Shown one piece after another: positions 34,419 to 45,311 of a stretch of 64,000 bases of DNA (position 1 is the first letter of the stretch; each line of letters begins with the position of its first letter). This DNA is from Gautieria morchelliformis. Lineage: Eukaryota; Basidiomycota; Agaricomycetes; Gomphales; Gomphaceae. The notes beneath the pieces are model-generated. The model was given only the letters and a program-made list of their open reading frames with translations, did no database searches and was not told the origin of the DNA. The stretch is from NCBI GenBank assembly GCA_015179125.1, contig WHVA01000203.1, positions 119,073-183,072 on the forward strand, written 5' to 3'. A program made the position numbers and the translations under genes.

Positions 34419-34785
34419 CCTGGGGCCTGCCCTTGCCCTCATAGAATGCTATAATGTAGAATTGAACTCTGTGGCCACACCTTACATGATGCCCAAACTC
34501 CTTTGATGCCCTGAATCCCCCTATTCCAGGGCCATAGCAGACCTACATCCAAGGCCCCCTTATCAGAAACACCAAGCTGACAAGTGTGCAGGATGTGATC
34601 TGCATGGTCAACACGCAACAAAACTGCGCCTCTCAGAAGTGCAGCCTCACCGGGGTGTGCAACCTCACACAAGAATGTGAGATCTCAGGCCTGACCATCC
34701 CGGCACTTGTGCATGCCAGCACTGAGGATTATGTGCTCAATCTCACTCATATGCATGATGCCTACGTCATGGCCACAGGTCATGT

Positions 34786-37160
34786 TCTTTGGCCTCACCA
34801 ACAGTCCTGCCACATTCCAGACGATGATGAATGACATCTTCCGTGACATGATAGCAGAAGGGTTTGTCTGCATCTACCTCGATGACATCCTCATCTTCAC
34901 AAAAACAATGCCGGAACATTGGGAGGTCATGCGGAGGGTGCTGGAACGGCTCCGGGAATACAACCTGTGTCTCAAGCCAGAGAAGTGTGAATTTGAGCGG
35001 ATGTGGATAGAGTATCTTGGAGTGATTGTGTCAGAAGGAAAGGTGGAAATGGACCCAGTCAAAGTTTCCGGTGTGTTGGACTGGCCTGCGCCCCAGAACA
35101 AGAAGGAAGTCCAGTCCTTCATCGGGTTTGTCAATTTCTACTGGCGGTTCACCAGGACTTCTCCTGCCATGCCCGTGCCCTCTTTGACCTCACTAAGAAG
35201 GATGTTGGATGGCGGTGGGGGGAGCCAGAACAGCCCTCCTTTGACAAACTCAAGGAGCTGATCACTTCTGCCCCGGTCCTGATATTTCCTGACGACTTTC
35301 ACCCTTATCGAGTCGAAGCGGATTCTGCCGATGCAGCCGCCAGAGCGGTCTTGTCACAGGAGTCATTGGAAGATGGTGGCAGGTGGCATCCGATTGCCTT
35401 CTTCTCCAAGAGCCTTAGTCCGGTGGAGTGGAATTATGAGATCCATGACAAGGAGATGCTGGCGATCATCCGAGCGCTGGAGGAGTGGCGACACTTCCTC
35501 GAGGGTGCTCTGTGTCTTGAGATCTGGACAGGCCACAAGAACCTTGAGTACTTCCACACATCCAAGAAGTTGAACCGATGACAAGCACGGTGGTCCCTGT
35601 ACCTGTCTTGGTTCAACTTCATGCTCCATCACCGCCCCAGCCACACCATGGGCAAGCCCGATGCCATATCCCGCTGTGCGGATCATGGAAGTGGAAGCGG
35701 AGACAATGCTGACATGACATTACTCTGCCCAAGCCTCTTTGCAATCCGTGCGCTTGAAGGAGTGACTGCAGTTGGGTGGAAGCGGAAATGCTCCGGGACA
35801 TCCAGAGACAGTACCGGAACAGAGAGAATGAGGAATCATGGTAAAGGCGGTGGAGGAGCTGTGGAAAGCGCATTCACAGTCAGTATGGGCAGCGGAGTGG
35901 TCAGAACATGATGGGTTGCTCCACTTCAGGGGCAAGGTCTATGTTCCAGATGGGGTGGACCTCCGCCACTGCATCGTGTCCCAACACCATGACACCCAGG
36001 TCGCAGGGCATGCTGGCAGGTGGAAGATGCTGGAGTTAGTGGCTTGGAACTACTGATGGCCTCAGATGTCCCGCTACATTGGACAGTACATGAAGACGTG
36101 CGACCTTTGTCTCTGGACCAAAGCACAGCGACATCCGCCCATCGGAGAACTTGTTCCACTCCAAATTCCAGAATCCTGCTGGGACACCATCAGTGTCGAC
36201 TTCATCATTGAACTCCCCAAGTCTCATGGCTACGACGCAATCATGAACATTGTGGACTCAGTAAGCAAGATGTCCCACTTCATTCTGATGCACACGATGA
36301 TCACGGCCCTTGGAGCGGCCCACCCGTTCCTTGCGCATGTCTGGAAGTTGCATGGGCTCCCGAAGCAAGTCGTTTCTGACCGAGGTCCGCAGTTCATTGC
36401 AGAACTGACACGAGAGCTCTACCACCTGCTCGGAATAAAGCTGGTTGCCACCACAGCATACCATCTGCAGGGTGATGGACAGATGGAACCGGTCAATCAG
36501 GAGCTGGAGCAATATCTCCGCCTCTTTGTCAACAAGAGGCAGGACAACTGGGATGAGCTACTTCCACTGGTGGAATTCCAATACAACAACCATGTACATT
36601 CCGCCACGCAGCAGGCTCCCTTCATGCTCGACTCCAGACGACACTCACAGATGGGCTTCGAGCCACGCCAGGCAGAGTCCCAACTTGAGACAGTCAACCA
36701 GTTCTGAGACCACATGGACTCCACCCTTTTGGAAGCCAAGTCTGCCCTTGCAAAGGCCAAGGACGACATGGCAAGGTACTACAACCAACGCCGGGCTCCT
36801 GCCCTGGAGTACCAAGTTGGAGACAAGGTGTATTTAGATGCAAGTGACATCTGCACCACATGCCCTTCACAGAAGCTTGCCCACCGCTACCTGGGGCCTT
36901 TCACAGTGATGCAGAGGGTTGGACAGAATGCGTACCACCTCCGACTTCCAATGTCCATGTCCCACCTCCACCCCATCTTCAATGTGGTGAAGTTACTCCC
37001 TGTGCTTGAGGACCCAATTCCAGGTCGGAAGGCTCATCCACCACCTCCACCGGAAATTGTGGATGGGGAAGTGTAAGATAGTGTATCTTAAGACTTTGTG
37101 TCACAAGGGCAAGCAGAACTCAACCAAGATGTGGTAATTCCCTGTGCTACGTAGTGACAG
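34786..37160 (+). mobile_element. Gypsy-4: 5'-truncated pol of a Gypsy retroelement
   Basis: Parts in order: reverse transcriptase second half (FGLTNSPATFQTMMNDIF, YLDDILIF; 34786-35150), RNase H (35270-35600), H2C2 integrase zinc finger (about 35990-36130) and integrase core with C-terminal domain (36150-37060). LTRs, gag, protease and the first half of RT are missing. It abuts Plavaka on the left and the 3' LTR of Gypsy-3 on the right. It is broken, with roughly half a dozen breaks, and old. Confidence 0.82.
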
Positions 37161-37282
37161 TGTAAGGTAAGATCTGGGGAATCGCCACGTGGTTCCCACG
37201 CAAGAACTGTACAGTGATTAGCTAAGCTAGTCCAGTAGTGCGCATTGCCTTAAGGGCAATGCGGGTAAATATCATATTTACA
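37161..37282 (-). repeat. Short 3' LTR of Gypsy-3 with adjacent polypurine tract
   Basis: In minus orientation the sequence begins TGTAAATATGATATTTACCC and ends ATCTTACCTTACA, so it has TG...CA ends. Just before it is a polypurine tract (agagggggaggg, 37283-37296). At 122 bp it is short for a Gypsy LTR. The matching 5' LTR is not in the window, so this call rests on the ends and the tract. Confidence 0.6.
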
Positions 37283-37303
37283 CCCTCCCCCTCTATAGAC
37301 AAC

Positions 37304-38236
37304 TCAGACCTCCTTGTAGATGGACCTGGTGAGGTCATCTGAGTCCGCATCCAACATGGGGATGTCTGTGTATGGAGCCGGCGGCAGGCACGGGTCAGTC
37401 AGGAGCTCCGGGCTGTTGGTGGGGACATGGGGCGGGGAATCGGTACCCATGTCCTGCCGAAAGGTCGCGAGCTGGCGAGGGGCCGCGAGTGACAGCTAGC
37501 TCATGGTCTAGCTGTGCTCGGGTGGCTGTTGATGCCTCTGCAGCCATGAGCGCCTCCTTGTGGCGGTCCCGCAGGGCTGCCAGTCGCAGCTTCTCCTGCC
37601 CTATTTGGGCAGGTGCATTGAATGTTGTCCTGGATAGGTCGCGCTGGATGAATAGTTTGACCTGGGGTGCGCTGTCCCGGGTCATGCTGCCGTATCTCGC
37701 GAGCCAGCGGGTGACCTCGTCCAAAGGGATGTCCTGGGCCAAGCGGCCTCGGATGGGGAACACCCCGGTGATCAACGCCCTCAGGGTGTTGCTGACGGCG
37801 TACCGGACCTCGCTGGCTGGAACGAGCTCCTGCCATTGGCCGGTGACACAGAATAGGTCATACATCCATGCCCTGAGGGGAGAGGGGGGGCTTGGGATTC
37901 TTTGGAGCAAGCCTCCTCATCCACATCCATACATCCACGTCGTAGATGTTCAGACTTCCATCTGGCTTGTTGTGGATGGTTGATGGGATGCCCTCGGGGT
38001 TGCATAACCAGTCATGGAGTACAACCCGAATGTCATCGGCGGTTCCTTCACCGATGAGGAAGTAGCCTGACTGCTGGCTACTTGCCCGGGAGGATGCCCG
38101 GGCCCGTCTCATCGTGGTCACCATCTCACGCGTGTGGGAGCCTGTTGGCATCTCCCTGGCCTCCTTTAGGAGGTCCTGAAACCTCTGCTCTTTGGTTTCG
38201 CAGAGGTTGAACCATTCGGCTCTGTTTTGGAACCCT
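37304..38236 (-). pseudogene. Third ORF of Gypsy-3, C-terminal part
   Basis: Minus-strand coding region ending about 20 bp before the polypurine tract. Recognisable phrases: YFLIGEGTADDIRVVLHDWL, NPEGIPSTIHNKPDGSLNIY, YAVSNTLRALITGVFPIRG, DEVTRWLARYGSMTRD. The middle is helical and basic. I do not recognise a domain. Position between chromodomain and 3' LTR is where envelope genes sit in other Gypsy elements, but there is no signal peptide or membrane anchor. Broken. Confidence 0.6.
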
Positions 38237-39837
38237 TCAAGACTTTGGTGTTATTGCTAATGCCTCTATCTATCAGAACATGTCGTTTACACGACTAGTA
38301 GAATACCAGTTCAATGCAGCAGTACAACTCCGGAAATAATTTAATATTTGTACCTTGGTTGCAATCTGTGTAATAACTAGTCCAAGTTATTACAGATAGA
38401 AGGCAATGCGTTTCTTAGCTGCACTGAACAATAAACTAAAAGAGTGTGTAGGTTCAAGGACACTATCGGGGTCCAAGAGTATTCCTTTTAATAAAGAGGG
38501 AATAGGCTCCGCAGGAGAGTTTGTAAGTGGATTGGGTCGACCAACGTCAATGCACTGCAATAACGAGAGAGTAATGTGAAGTGGCTTTCGCGCACAACTT
38601 GACTTGACTTGACTTGTGAAAGTCACTGAACAGGAAAATCAACTGAACAGCTCGTCTCGGGTATTGGAGTGCTAATTGACAAGAAAATCGATTGCCAACC
38701 TCACTCTGTAGAGTTTCACCCAGCGTGTTAGGCTAAGTGGCTAAGCAGTAAAGCAACTACTTAACTAAGAATAGTTACTCTAAGCAAGAGTAGTATTCTA
38801 GTTCAGGTTAGGAACTTAGGTAAGATGTGCAAGTCACACAAGCTGTGTAGGATAGAAGATGGGTAGATTGATTCCTCAAAGGGCAGGCAAAGGGCCTCCT
38901 TGTTAGAATAAATGGATAGCTATATCACACAGTATTCTAAGGTCTATACAATCGTCTAACTGAGCTAACATCTGGGAGAAATAATCCATGCACCAGTAGC
39001 AGTGCCTGCCCTGGAAAGCAGGCACCTGGGCCCTGGTCAGAAGAAATATTGCTATGGGACTAATAGACACATACAGGGACATCGGACATGATGGAGATTA
39101 CAGTACACTGTCCTATCTATGGACGTACTGAATAGCTACCTCAGGAGAAGGTACAGAGATGGCAAATGCCTTGCCAAGGCTGCTGTAGGCACACAGCACA
39201 GGACACACATGATTTCTTTTCTATTCTATTCCCCTGACCAGCTCCACTGATTACGAGCTATATTACATGTTGAAAGGGGCTTTGTACATTGCTCCAAGGT
39301 CCCAGCTTAGATACTTGTCAGTAGGACAAGTATCCCCATCATTGTTCCTGCTCCACAGCTGTATGCAGCCTGTGGAGCATTTCCACATTATCCTGACCCA
39401 TTCACTCACTATCTTGAACACTGGTACTCACTACTATTTTAGTATAAGTAGCTACCATAAATGTACGAACAAAACATCCAGAATATCATCCAGAAATATC
39501 CATGATTCACTGTTTCACCTCCTGAAGTAACTGTAGACTTGTTTGAGCTTATTTCTTGATAGATTTCTCTAATTCTTTGTTGAGAGTCTACTATAACTGG
39601 TTATACTATACTGTTCCAAAAGCGAAAGCTTCGGACCCCTTGTTCCTCTGTTCTCACCTGTTTCTTCCTCGACTCGGTCACGTGACCTACATCAATCAGT
39701 GACGACTCGCTCCACAGAGCTTAGTCAGCTCGCGCATATACCCTGCAAAGGGGTGCACAAAGAGTCCCCACTCCCTGAGTCACCAGATATATCCATTCTA
39801 ATATATCTGACATATTATTCCTAAAACTCCTTTTATA

Positions 39838-39865
39838 CTAGGTGGGTACCCGCGCTTCGCGCGGG
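39838..39865 (-). other. Helitron 3' terminal hairpin and CTAG end
   Basis: Perfect 7-bp stem (39849-39855 with 39859-39865, loop TTC) followed on the minus strand by GTACCCAC-like spacer and CTAG, the CTRR end of Helitrons. It is the termination signal for rolling-circle transposition. Confidence 0.88.
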
Positions 39866-40001
39866 GGTTTAGGTCAAATGCATCGGTAAGGTCAAATGCA
39901 TCAGTAAATTCACAGGCATTGAGACAATAAAAACTTGCATCAAGAAAAAGTATACTAAGTAAATAGTAAGTAAATTGTATCAGGGAAGTGAATGTTACAG
40001 T

Positions 40002-43000
40002 TCAAGGAGCTCTAAGCAATACATCTTCATATACAATATTTGTGGTTTGCACACCCTCCTCAAGCAAGACCTTAACCCTGTTCCAGTTGGTCCCCCTTGA
40101 TACACCAACATACAATTGACCATGTCCAAACACTGGATATCTCAGGTCCAGCCCAACTGTACCCAAAGACTGTCCCTGAGACTTGTTGATAGTCATTGCA
40201 AATGCCAAACGCACTGGAAACTGCCTCCTTTTCAGCACAAATGGCAACTCTCCCTCTGATGGCTTAATGATGATCCTGGGGATGAAAGCAATATTTCCTG
40301 CACATGGACCTGAGATGATCCTGACCTCCAACACTCTAATGCTTATCCTCACCAACCGCAACCTTGTCCCATTGCATAGTCCTTGCTTCTGATCCAAATT
40401 GCGCAACAGCATCAGAGGCACTCCAGGCTTGACTTCCAAGCGAGCAGGAGGAAGACAGCCCATCTCTATGGAATTCAGATACTCCACAGGATACCGATCT
40501 GCATCGTCGGACTCTTCAATGGAATTTGCACAGTGCAAGACCTGAGCATCACCTGGAAACTCCCTAAACACCATGGAATTGATCTCATTGACCTCAGTGT
40601 TTCTGGCACAGAGGATGGCACGCTCCAAAAAGTAATTGTCCTGGGCAGGAACATGATTGCCAATGCCAGGGTATATTTCCTGGATCAGATCTTCAATTCC
40701 AGGGCCACAAACCATGTGAGGAGGCAGTGAGAACGTATGATCTAGTGGGAGATCCTTTCCCTGGCCCACATTCTGCAGCCATTCTGCAAACCTGGCTCTG
40801 TCAGGGTCATTTCTCACCCGCATGTTCTCTGTCAGATGGAGGACATTGATCTTTGGCCACAGATATGACTTCTGAAGGGTAGCTCCCACGATATCCTCCT
40901 TGGACCCTTTAGGGACAATTGGGAGAGTCTGCTGAAAGTCACCTCCAAAGGCGACTGTGATGCCACCAAAGGGTCTGTCAGGCTGGTCAAGGAAATCCCT
41001 CAGTGTCCTGTCAATGGCCTCTATGGCATGGCGATGCTGCATTGCAGCCTCATCCCAGATGAGGAGACTGGCCTGTCTCAGCATGTCAGCCTTGTCAGAG
41101 TTCTTTTTGATGGAGGAGAAAGAGCGCTCATGGACAGGAATGGGAATTCCAAGCATGCTATGAGAGGTTGTACCCTTAGTGAGGATAAGTGCAGCCATTG
41201 CAGATGAGGCTACTGCAATCACAATGAGGCTCTCCGCTCTACAGGAGTGGATTAGAGTGTTCCATGTGAATGATTTCCCGGCGCCACCTGAGCCAGTGAC
41301 AAAAAACATTTGTCCATCAGGTTTCCCATGAGCATCTCTGGTCAGTGCCGACCGTAATATCTGATCATGCGTGGACCTTTGCCCCTCATTCAGCCTGGGA
41401 ACCTCCTCATCAGCTATGTTCCTCTCTTCAACACGGTCATAGTCCCTCTGCTCAGCTATGAACCTGTTTCCAATGAGGGCCTCCCACTCGCCTGCCACCC
41501 AAGGCATATCATCAAAGCTGCTCAAGGACATTCCACCCTGCTGGAGGATCTTTTCCAAGAGAAAGAGGCCAAAATCATAAACCTGATCGTCCTGTGGATT
41601 CTGCATACCATGTCTGATTTGGAGCTGATGTCTGAGATCATCACATATGTGCTCCCTGAAGCCATCCCATAATCTGCCGGGGCCCGATGGATTGCAATGG
41701 CCAAGGATGGTGGCAAAGAGATGTCTGAGCTGAGCACCTGTTTTCATGCCACTGGCTTCCTGGAGACACAACCTCAACTCCTGATCATCATCCAGAAGTC
41801 CCCTTGCACGACAGGCCTCCTTGTAAGTAGCATATTGTATGCCATCCACCGACCTAAGCTCCTCAAAGGATCTAGCCCCCTTGACCACTGTGAGGAGAGT
41901 GCGCACAAAAAATCTCTCTCCTGATCTAGGGTTTGCAAAGTGAAGGCGACCGATGCTATAACCTCCTTGGCGTGGTGTCCATACCTTTTCCTGTGAGTGC
42001 CAGGTAAAATGCTCAGGAAACTCCACATAGAGCAGATCACGTGCTTCAGGGTAGATATCATTGGCCTCAAAGTAAGCCATGAGCGGTGTCTTTTTTGCCT
42101 CAGCCCTTTCCAGGATGTTGTCCACATCCTGGTTGGGATCAAAGATGATTGTGTGATGGTCCTTTTCATGGACAGGCAGTGCCATGACTGCAGGCACCTG
42201 GGTGTGGATTTCCCGCTCCAGCAACCTCCAACAGGCCTCATGAGCACTGACATAGCGAGCGTCCAGGTACTGCTTAATTTCATCCTGGGTGCGACCAAAC
42301 TCCATGGTGGTCCGATCATGGCCCTTGTAGAGATACTTGTGGATATACTTGATACACCTCACATTGATGGTGAGTTCAGGGTTGATGTGACACCAGAATT
42401 TGAGCAAGAGCAGGGCAGAGTATGGCACAACCCATCTGTTGTCCAGCATGTCACCTCTGACATTGTGCAGCCTTCCATCATTGCGACGACGATATTTTGG
42501 ATATCCATCCTCATTCAGACTGGTTTCCTCACAGAATGGCTTTGGGAAGTTTTTCTTGCACTTGCCATTTTCCATGCAGGGTGCGTTTGGTTTCATTTGT
42601 CCACAGGGACCATGTGTCATCAGCTCACAGACCAACCGGTAGAGGACAGGATGAGTCTCTGGATCAGGGAACTCTGCCGAAATCATTGAATCCACCTCAT
42701 GTGGATGTCTGATCTTGGAATCTCGTTCAAACCAGATAAGAATATGCATGTGTGGGAGTCCCCTTTTCTGGAATTCAATGGTGTGGACGCGAGCGACGGT
42801 TTCCCCAAAAATCTTTTCCTTGACGATCAAGTCAATGAGGTATTTCTTTTTGAGCTGGAACACCCGCGACACCAGGTCAGGCCTGTCCTGAGGAGATTGT
42901 CCGGGCAACAATGCATCCAATACCTCCTGCCAGTTGGGATTGGCAGTCATGGTAATAAAGAGATCGGCCACACCATGCTTCCTTGAAATGGCCAGAGAGT

Positions 43001-43019
43001 TCTGCAGGTTTTCCTGCAT
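40002..43019 (-). CDS. Helitron Rep-helicase (RepHel), main part
   Basis: 1005 aa in one frame. HUH endonuclease: PHMHILIWF (HMH at residues 90-92) and the two-tyrosine motif IKYIHKYLYKGHD (about Tyr225, Tyr229), which nick and join DNA. Helitron_like_N features with a Cys pattern lie between (HGPCG...C...KCKKNFP). The Pif1-type superfamily 1 helicase starts about residue 540: Walker A TGSGGAGKS (575-583), Walker B LLIWDEAAM, FGGDFQQTLPIV, INKSQGQSLG and LYVGVSRG near the end. RepHel proteins are usually 1300-1600 aa; the missing N-terminal part is in other frames upstream. Start at 43019 is only the first Met in this frame; a one-base loss in a G run at about 43035 separates it from the upstream piece. 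Confidence 0.9.
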   Translation of the reverse strand: MQENLQNSLAISRKHGVADLFITMTANPNWQEVLDALLPGQSPQDRPDLVSRVFQLKKKYLIDLIVKEKIFGETVARVHTIEFQKRGLPHMHILIWFERDSKIRHPHEVDSMISAEFPDPETHPVLYRLVCELMTHGPCGQMKPNAPCMENGKCKKNFPKPFCEETSLNEDGYPKYRRRNDGRLHNVRGDMLDNRWVVPYSALLLLKFWCHINPELTINVRCIKYIHKYLYKGHDRTTMEFGRTQDEIKQYLDARYVSAHEACWRLLEREIHTQVPAVMALPVHEKDHHTIIFDPNQDVDNILERAEAKKTPLMAYFEANDIYPEARDLLYVEFPEHFTWHSQEKVWTPRQGGYSIGRLHFANPRSGERFFVRTLLTVVKGARSFEELRSVDGIQYATYKEACRARGLLDDDQELRLCLQEASGMKTGAQLRHLFATILGHCNPSGPGRLWDGFREHICDDLRHQLQIRHGMQNPQDDQVYDFGLFLLEKILQQGGMSLSSFDDMPWVAGEWEALIGNRFIAEQRDYDRVEERNIADEEVPRLNEGQRSTHDQILRSALTRDAHGKPDGQMFFVTGSGGAGKSFTWNTLIHSCRAESLIVIAVASSAMAALILTKGTTSHSMLGIPIPVHERSFSSIKKNSDKADMLRQASLLIWDEAAMQHRHAIEAIDRTLRDFLDQPDRPFGGITVAFGGDFQQTLPIVPKGSKEDIVGATLQKSYLWPKINVLHLTENMRVRNDPDRARFAEWLQNVGQGKDLPLDHTFSLPPHMVCGPGIEDLIQEIYPGIGNHVPAQDNYFLERAILCARNTEVNEINSMVFREFPGDAQVLHCANSIEESDDADRYPVEYLNSIEMGCLPPARLEVKPGVPLMLLRNLDQKQGLCNGTRLRLVRISIRVLEVRIISGPCAGNIAFIPRIIIKPSEGELPFVLKRRQFPVRLAFAMTINKSQGQSLGTVGLDLRYPVFGHGQLYVGVSRGTNWNRVKVLLEEGVQTTNIVYEDVLLRAP

Positions 43020-43729
43020 GTCCCGTGTCCCCCCTGAAATGTGGCAGGCAGAATGGATCTTGCGCCCAAGTTGTTTGGATCTCTGTCATTGTCATTGCGA
43101 TGAAAGGCATCCATCATCTGGTTATACATCTCAGCACGGAGAGTGTGTTGATTTGTCCTGATCCACCACAGCCTGCTTTGCTCTGCAGCGGCCCAGGAGT
43201 CTACAATGTACTGCTGGAATAATTTGCCAGCGCGCAGGAGTGTTGTAGGTTCTTCTGTTCTCTGGAAGAGACGATAGGAATGGAACTGAATTTGGGTGAC
43301 ACGCCCACTTCGCTCACGCCCGTCTGGTAATTGGCGATAGCGAATACCAGGTTGCCACCCCAACTCTCCCCTGGGAAAGAGCAAGACATAGTGAAGAGAG
43401 GCATAGTTTGGATTCATCTCGGATACCCTTTTAAAACGTCCACCTTTGAGCTGGACAATAATATCCCTAGGTTCAGGGATGATGCCATCTCCAGGAAGAA
43501 CCACCGCAATCTCATCCGCAGTAGGGATATTATACCTCCTAGGATCCCTGTGTTCCCTGTATGTGAGCCTAGCCCGGATCTCACCATTCTGTCCCTGAGC
43601 TCTGAGCCTCTCGGCCGCTTGTCTATATATGGGAACATGAGGATTGCATAGGAGGAGCATTTCCTGCAAGTCTCCCATGATAGTTGGAGACAGACCTGGG
43701 TTACGCGCGTTCCTCTGTGCCAAAGCCAA
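42947..43729 (-). CDS. Helitron RepHel, N-terminal piece in another frame
   Basis: Contains the stretch that precedes the HUH domain in Helitron proteins: ALAQRNARNPGLSPTIMGDL, IRARLTYREHRDPRRYNIPT, DEIAVVLPGDG, RDIIVQLKGGRFKRVSEMNP and YASLHYVLLFPRGELGW. It continues in sense into the main RepHel piece through a frame change near 43035 (likely a lost G in a run), after which only out-of-frame residues follow. Functionally part of the same protein. Confidence 0.82.
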   Translation of the reverse strand: MALAQRNARNPGLSPTIMGDLQEMLLLCNPHVPIYRQAAERLRAQGQNGEIRARLTYREHRDPRRYNIPTADEIAVVLPGDGIIPEPRDIIVQLKGGRFKRVSEMNPNYASLHYVLLFPRGELGWQPGIRYRQLPDGRERSGRVTQIQFHSYRLFQRTEEPTTLLRAGKLFQQYIVDSWAAAEQSRLWWIRTNQHTLRAEMYNQMMDAFHRNDNDRDPNNLGARSILPATFQGGHGTCRKTCRTLWPFQGSMVWPISLLP

Positions 43730-43736
43730 TGCTGGA

Positions 43737-45164
43737 TCATATATATAAAGTTGGGCATACTGTATCCGCCTCCAGGGTTAGGGATGAGAGAGCCATGAGT
43801 ATGATACAGTTCGCCCTGCAGCTTGAGGACATATGGACCACGACCTCCCGAAGCAAATCTAGATCAAACTCGGCTCCCAAGGAAGTGAATGCAAATGCAG
43901 CATTGTACTGCCTGATGTTCTTGCGAAACCGTTTGGCCTCAGGGTCCTGGCCCTCTAAGAGCCGTCTCAATGGCTGAGGGAGCACTGGCAGCTCTGGAAG
44001 CTGCACCTTTCCTTCCATACAGCAATCACCAAATCTGGGCCGCCGATTTGAGGATTTCTGCAGGCGTTCTGCCATCCAGTGTAATGCTCCACAGTCAGGG
44101 CAGGGAATAACCATGGGACCCAGATCATGACGCTGCACATCTGCCTCGATTATTCTAGAGCGACCAAGTGGAATAGGAGGAGGAGGTCGCTGAGGACGCT
44201 GCCGAGGTACAGGGAGTGGCTGAGGAGGCCGAGGAGGTGCAGGGAGTGGCTGAAGAGGCCGAGGAGGTGCAGGGAGTGGCTGAGGAGGCTGAGGAGGAGC
44301 AGGGAGTGGCTGAGGAGGCTGAGGAGGTGCAGGCAGTCGCTGAAGAGGCCGCAGAAGTGCAGGGAGTAGCCGAGGCATTGGTCTTACTGCATTAGCCTGA
44401 GCCCGCAATGCTGCGACCGCTGCAGAACCTACTACAGGAGGTCTAGGAGCTGGTTGTAAAGGTGCCTGCCTGTGTCTTCCCAAGGGCTGTGCTGGGATAG
44501 GCTGTATACCAGCAGCATGAGCATGCAAATCTGCCACCGCTGTAGAGCCTACTACAGGCTGTCCAATTCCAGCCGCCTGAGCACGCAACTGAGCAATTGC
44601 TGCAGAACCTACTACAGGAGCTGGCTGTACAGAGTCTGGCCTATTTCTTCTCAGGGGCTGTAATGGTGGGATACCTGCTAACCGTGCACGAAGGGCTGCC
44701 ACCTGCTCTCCAGGACTGGGATCAGGTGGATATGATGGCCCCGCAAGCGTAGGAGGGCGCAATGCAAGCGTAGGAGGGCGCAATGGAGCTGGCTGTACAG
44801 GGTCTGGCCTATGTCCTCTCAGGGGCTGCCATGGTGTGATAACTGCTAACTGAGCACGAAGGGCTGCCACCTGCTCTGTAGGACTGGGATCAGGAGCAAG
44901 TGATGGCCCCGCAGGCATTGGTGGACGTGATGGCCCTGCCACAGGTTGTTGAAAAGGATCGGCTGCACTGCTTCTAGAAGGAGGGTGAGGGATGGCAAAA
45001 GGCGGTGGTGGAGGGGGTGGCTGGGTCTGAGCTCCAATATGCGCTCTCCGACGCGCTCTCCGATGACTGGGTGGTGTCATCACCTCCTGCCCCTCCCTCG
45101 CACTTTCACGCACCCGCCGACGGTTGCTCTCTGGGGTAGATGGATCCCTGAGAAATGCAGGCAT
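43737..45164 (-). CDS. Helitron 5' ORF: proline-rich protein with zinc-finger-like motif
   Basis: 475 aa. Residues 1-60 are basic (RRRVRESAREG, HRRARRRAHIG). Residues about 60-330 are repeated: four AALRAQ/AQLRAQ segments and a Pro/Leu-Pro run built from 30-bp DNA repeats (about 44190-44370). Residues 340-400 hold a Cys pattern (IPCPDCGALHWMAERLQ...FGDCC) usual just before the RepHel core in Agaricomycete Helitrons. The next conserved segment (GRGPYVLKLQGELYHTHGSL) lies in another frame at about 43840-43770, so the protein once ran on into the RepHel. An intron with acceptor TTTCTCAG overlaps the listed start, so the true start may be farther upstream. Confidence 0.7.
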   Translation of the reverse strand: MPAFLRDPSTPESNRRRVRESAREGQEVMTPPSHRRARRRAHIGAQTQPPPPPPPFAIPHPPSRSSAADPFQQPVAGPSRPPMPAGPSLAPDPSPTEQVAALRAQLAVITPWQPLRGHRPDPVQPAPLRPPTLALRPPTLAGPSYPPDPSPGEQVAALRARLAGIPPLQPLRRNRPDSVQPAPVVGSAAIAQLRAQAAGIGQPVVGSTAVADLHAHAAGIQPIPAQPLGRHRQAPLQPAPRPPVVGSAAVAALRAQANAVRPMPRLLPALLRPLQRLPAPPQPPQPLPAPPQPPQPLPAPPRPLQPLPAPPRPPQPLPVPRQRPQRPPPPIPLGRSRIIEADVQRHDLGPMVIPCPDCGALHWMAERLQKSSNRRPRFGDCCMEGKVQLPELPVLPQPLRRLLEGQDPEAKRFRKNIRQYNAAFAFTSLGAEFDLDLLREVVVHMSSSCRANCIILMALSSLTLEADTVCPTLYI

Positions 45165-45311
45165 AAGAGTAGAGAGAGGATAAAGATATCAATATCAGAC
45201 TTACATTGCAAGCAGATTAAGGCAAACTCAGGGAAAACAGGCTGTGCGGGTATCTCAGACGGATTGCAAAGCCACTGATCCTAATATAAATACTGCAAAT
45301 AGCAGATACAG

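Larger units (their letters stand above)
28800..34785 (+). mobile_element. Plavaka (CACTA-like) DNA transposon, decayed
   Basis: Pieces of a Plavaka transposase follow in family order. Near 29700-29880: DNDPWYPWPDK and LDILMHLPRSVFSRRQLDI. On the opposite strand at 30166-30000: DVPAVKAQKLVNASIQHLCGI, then YNGAMGHKFYVNNLAQLIAQ. Then on plus: EPALLKDESAMMPFRWFVRG (about 30260), PIWL.CDDTSGN.SKKWNKHN (30620), HFLCMSNIAPPLEML (30757), LALLGDN.MQSEMACH (32090), DMPVEILHVVLLGFVKYFW (32800), GSLIGRDFRAISQVAPFVLYD (32985), EGFESFNAVIWAQSVHSNRH (33335) and VICMVNTQQNCASQKCSLTG (34595). Frames change several times and stops interrupt it, so it is dead. It is interrupted by a solo Gypsy LTR and a Copia LTR remnant. 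Terminal repeats were not found, so both ends are approximate. Confidence 0.75.

Noticed and set aside
37161-37282. 3' LTR of the plus-strand Gypsy-4 that ends just before it
   Set aside because: The polypurine tract lies on the right side and reads on the minus strand, so the LTR belongs to the minus-strand Gypsy-3.
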